From Dickeya zeae NCPPB 2538 (lineage in GTDB: Bacteria > Pseudomonadota > Gammaproteobacteria > Enterobacterales > Enterobacteriaceae): 64,000 nucleotides of DNA. The stretch is taken from positions 3,880,334 through 3,944,333 of the forward strand of contig NZ_CM001977.1 in NCBI RefSeq assembly GCF_000406165.1, written 5' to 3'. The notes under the pieces were generated by a model, which was not told the origin of the DNA, made no database searches, and saw only the letters and a program-made list of their open reading frames with translations. This document shows positions 63,011-64,000 of the stretch, one piece after another. Every line of letters starts with the position of its first letter. Within the stretch, counting starts at the first letter, position 1. A program made the position numbers and the translations under genes.

Positions 63011-64000
63011 TTACCCTTGTTGTTGTTCGTAGGTGATTTGGCCGATATCGAGCAATGCCTGCTCAATCGCCGCCAGCCGCTGCTGCGTATCGTTCCCAAT
63101 GTGTTGTAACTGCTGTTCCAGACCGGGAGCAAACTGCAGCGCGATACCGCCTGACGGCGTCGTCAACCGACCGGTATTGGCGCTGTTGGTATTGATGTCG
63201 CGCCAGCTACCACCGGAGAACACCGCCATCGGCGACAGAGAAGGCAAACTCATGCCAGAGAACACCCCCGCCAGCGAAGAACTCCCCCCCAGCGCGCCAC
63301 CGGTATTGAAACTGGGGAATGACCCTAGCGAACTTTCAAACAGACTGGCACTGCTGGAAACGGCACCCTGAACAAACGCACTGGCTATCTGGCTGGCCGG
63401 TACATTACTGACTTGAGGCGCGCGTTGGGCAGACTGAAAGATGGTTGACGCCGCGGTAGCGTTATCCGCCGTGGCCGTGCTACCCGCATTCAGCGCACCG
63501 AGCGATGTCGGGCCGAACAGCGCACCTAGCGTGATCGGTGCCGCTGGTGCCACCGTCACCACGGGCACGGGCGTAGCCGTTGGCGGCACACTCGTGCCGC
63601 CATTGATTCTGAATTCCGGATCGCCGTTATCCACAGTGCTGCCGGTAACGACCAGCCCGAACGTGGTGCTGACCGACGCGTTGCTGCCGTCGGTTGCTGT
63701 CACCCGAATGGTCAGATTGCCCACATCGCCATTGCCCGGCGTACCGGAGAAGGTTCGGGTGGCCGGGTTGAAGCTCAGCCAGCCCGGCAGTGCCGAGCCG
63801 TCCGCCTGTGTCGCACTCAGTGTCAGCGTGTCGCCGGTATCCGGGTCGGTAAAGACCCCTGCTGGGACAGTAAAGCTGAAACCGCCATTTTGTGCCGCCG
63901 TTTGGCCACCCAATGAGCCGGATACCACCGGTGCATCATTCACGTTGGTGACGACCAGCCCGAAAGTGGTGTTGACCGAGGCGTTGCTGCCGTCGGTTGC
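63011..64000 (-). CDS. Large repetitive adhesin, C-terminal part (runs off window)
   Basis: 329 residues visible, open at the window edge, so the N-terminal bulk is missing. It contains a cadherin/dystroglycan-like Ig repeat: NVNDAPVVSGSLGGQTAAQN, GDTLTLSATQADGSALPGWL, GNGDVGNLTIRVTATDGSNASV. The same ATDGSNASV block recurs 101 residues (303 bp) apart. The last 200 residues are Ser/Gly/Ala-rich with a predicted helical end. No RTX nonapeptides are visible. Likely a surface or secreted biofilm adhesin, exported by type I secretion with the adjacent TolC-like protein. Confidence 0.85.
   Translation of the reverse strand, partial: ATDGSNASVNTTFGLVVTNVNDAPVVSGSLGGQTAAQNGGFSFTVPAGVFTDPDTGDTLTLSATQADGSALPGWLSFNPATRTFSGTPGNGDVGNLTIRVTATDGSNASVSTTFGLVVTGSTVDNGDPEFRINGGTSVPPTATPVPVVTVAPAAPITLGALFGPTSLGALNAGSTATADNATAASTIFQSAQRAPQVSNVPASQIASAFVQGAVSSSASLFESSLGSFPSFNTGGALGGSSSLAGVFSGMSLPSLSPMAVFSGGSWRDINTNSANTGRLTTPSGGIALQFAPGLEQQLQHIGNDTQQRLAAIEQALLDIGQITYEQQQG
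63681..64000. repeat. 303-bp repeat unit of the adhesin gene
   Basis: The 17 bases at 63681-63697 recur exactly at 63984-64000, 303 bp apart, with the flanking sequence almost identical. The high DNA identity suggests recent expansion or gene conversion of the repeat array, most of which lies outside the window. Confidence 0.85.

Overview
The window is chromosomal DNA of an enterobacterium, about 55% GC by eye, with dense and mostly colinear housekeeping genes. Gene content and order point to the soft-rot Pectobacteriaceae, most likely Dickeya. That is an inference from synteny, the plant-associated extras (a YiaJ-type regulator, an abg operon, a chemoreceptor pair, a giant adhesin) and protein similarity to E. 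coli; no species-specific marker was found.

Region 1 (1-21702) follows the E. coli serA-to-yqgF segment: serA (partial), rpiA, argP, yggE, an IclR regulator, mscS, the carbon operon epd-pgk-fbaA, tktA, tsgA, speA, metK, sprT, endA, rsmE, gshB, yqgE and yqgF. argO, speB and galP, which sit here in E. coli, are not at these positions. Region 2 (21827-40919) carries genes from the E. coli 94-96 min area: fbp, mpl, purA, yjeT, hflC, hflK, hflX, hfq, miaA, mutL, amiB, tsaE, nnr, queG and two tRNA-Gly(GCC) genes. An unrecognised gene has slipped in between nnr and queG, and a 2-hydroxyacid dehydrogenase gene separates the two tRNAs.

Region 3 (41486-56095) is accessory. A monooxygenase / two binding proteins / GNAT / permease / ATPase operon, divergent from a second luciferase-like oxidoreductase, has the same parts list as the Bacillus ytm/yxe loci that salvage S-substituted cysteines. 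It is followed by ohr-ohrR (organic peroxide defence, with a near-identical element in both promoters) and a complete abgR-abgABT set (aminobenzoyl-glutamate uptake and cleavage). The two M20 amidohydrolases of abg lie close enough to suggest a functional link with the acetyltransferase of the first operon, but this is speculative.

Region 4 (56198-64000) holds two chemoreceptors separated by 1.2 kb of AT-rich, apparently non-coding DNA, then a small lipoprotein made almost only of an STN domain, a TolC-family lipoprotein, and the C-terminal end of a large repetitive adhesin that runs off the window (101-residue repeat, 303 bp).

Across the window, at least seven intergenic spacers contain short degenerate tandem repeats (units of 14-22 bp, 2-5 copies). 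They match no standard feature class and are the most unusual sequence-level pattern here. No CRISPR array, insertion sequence, prophage, rRNA or plasmid function was seen.
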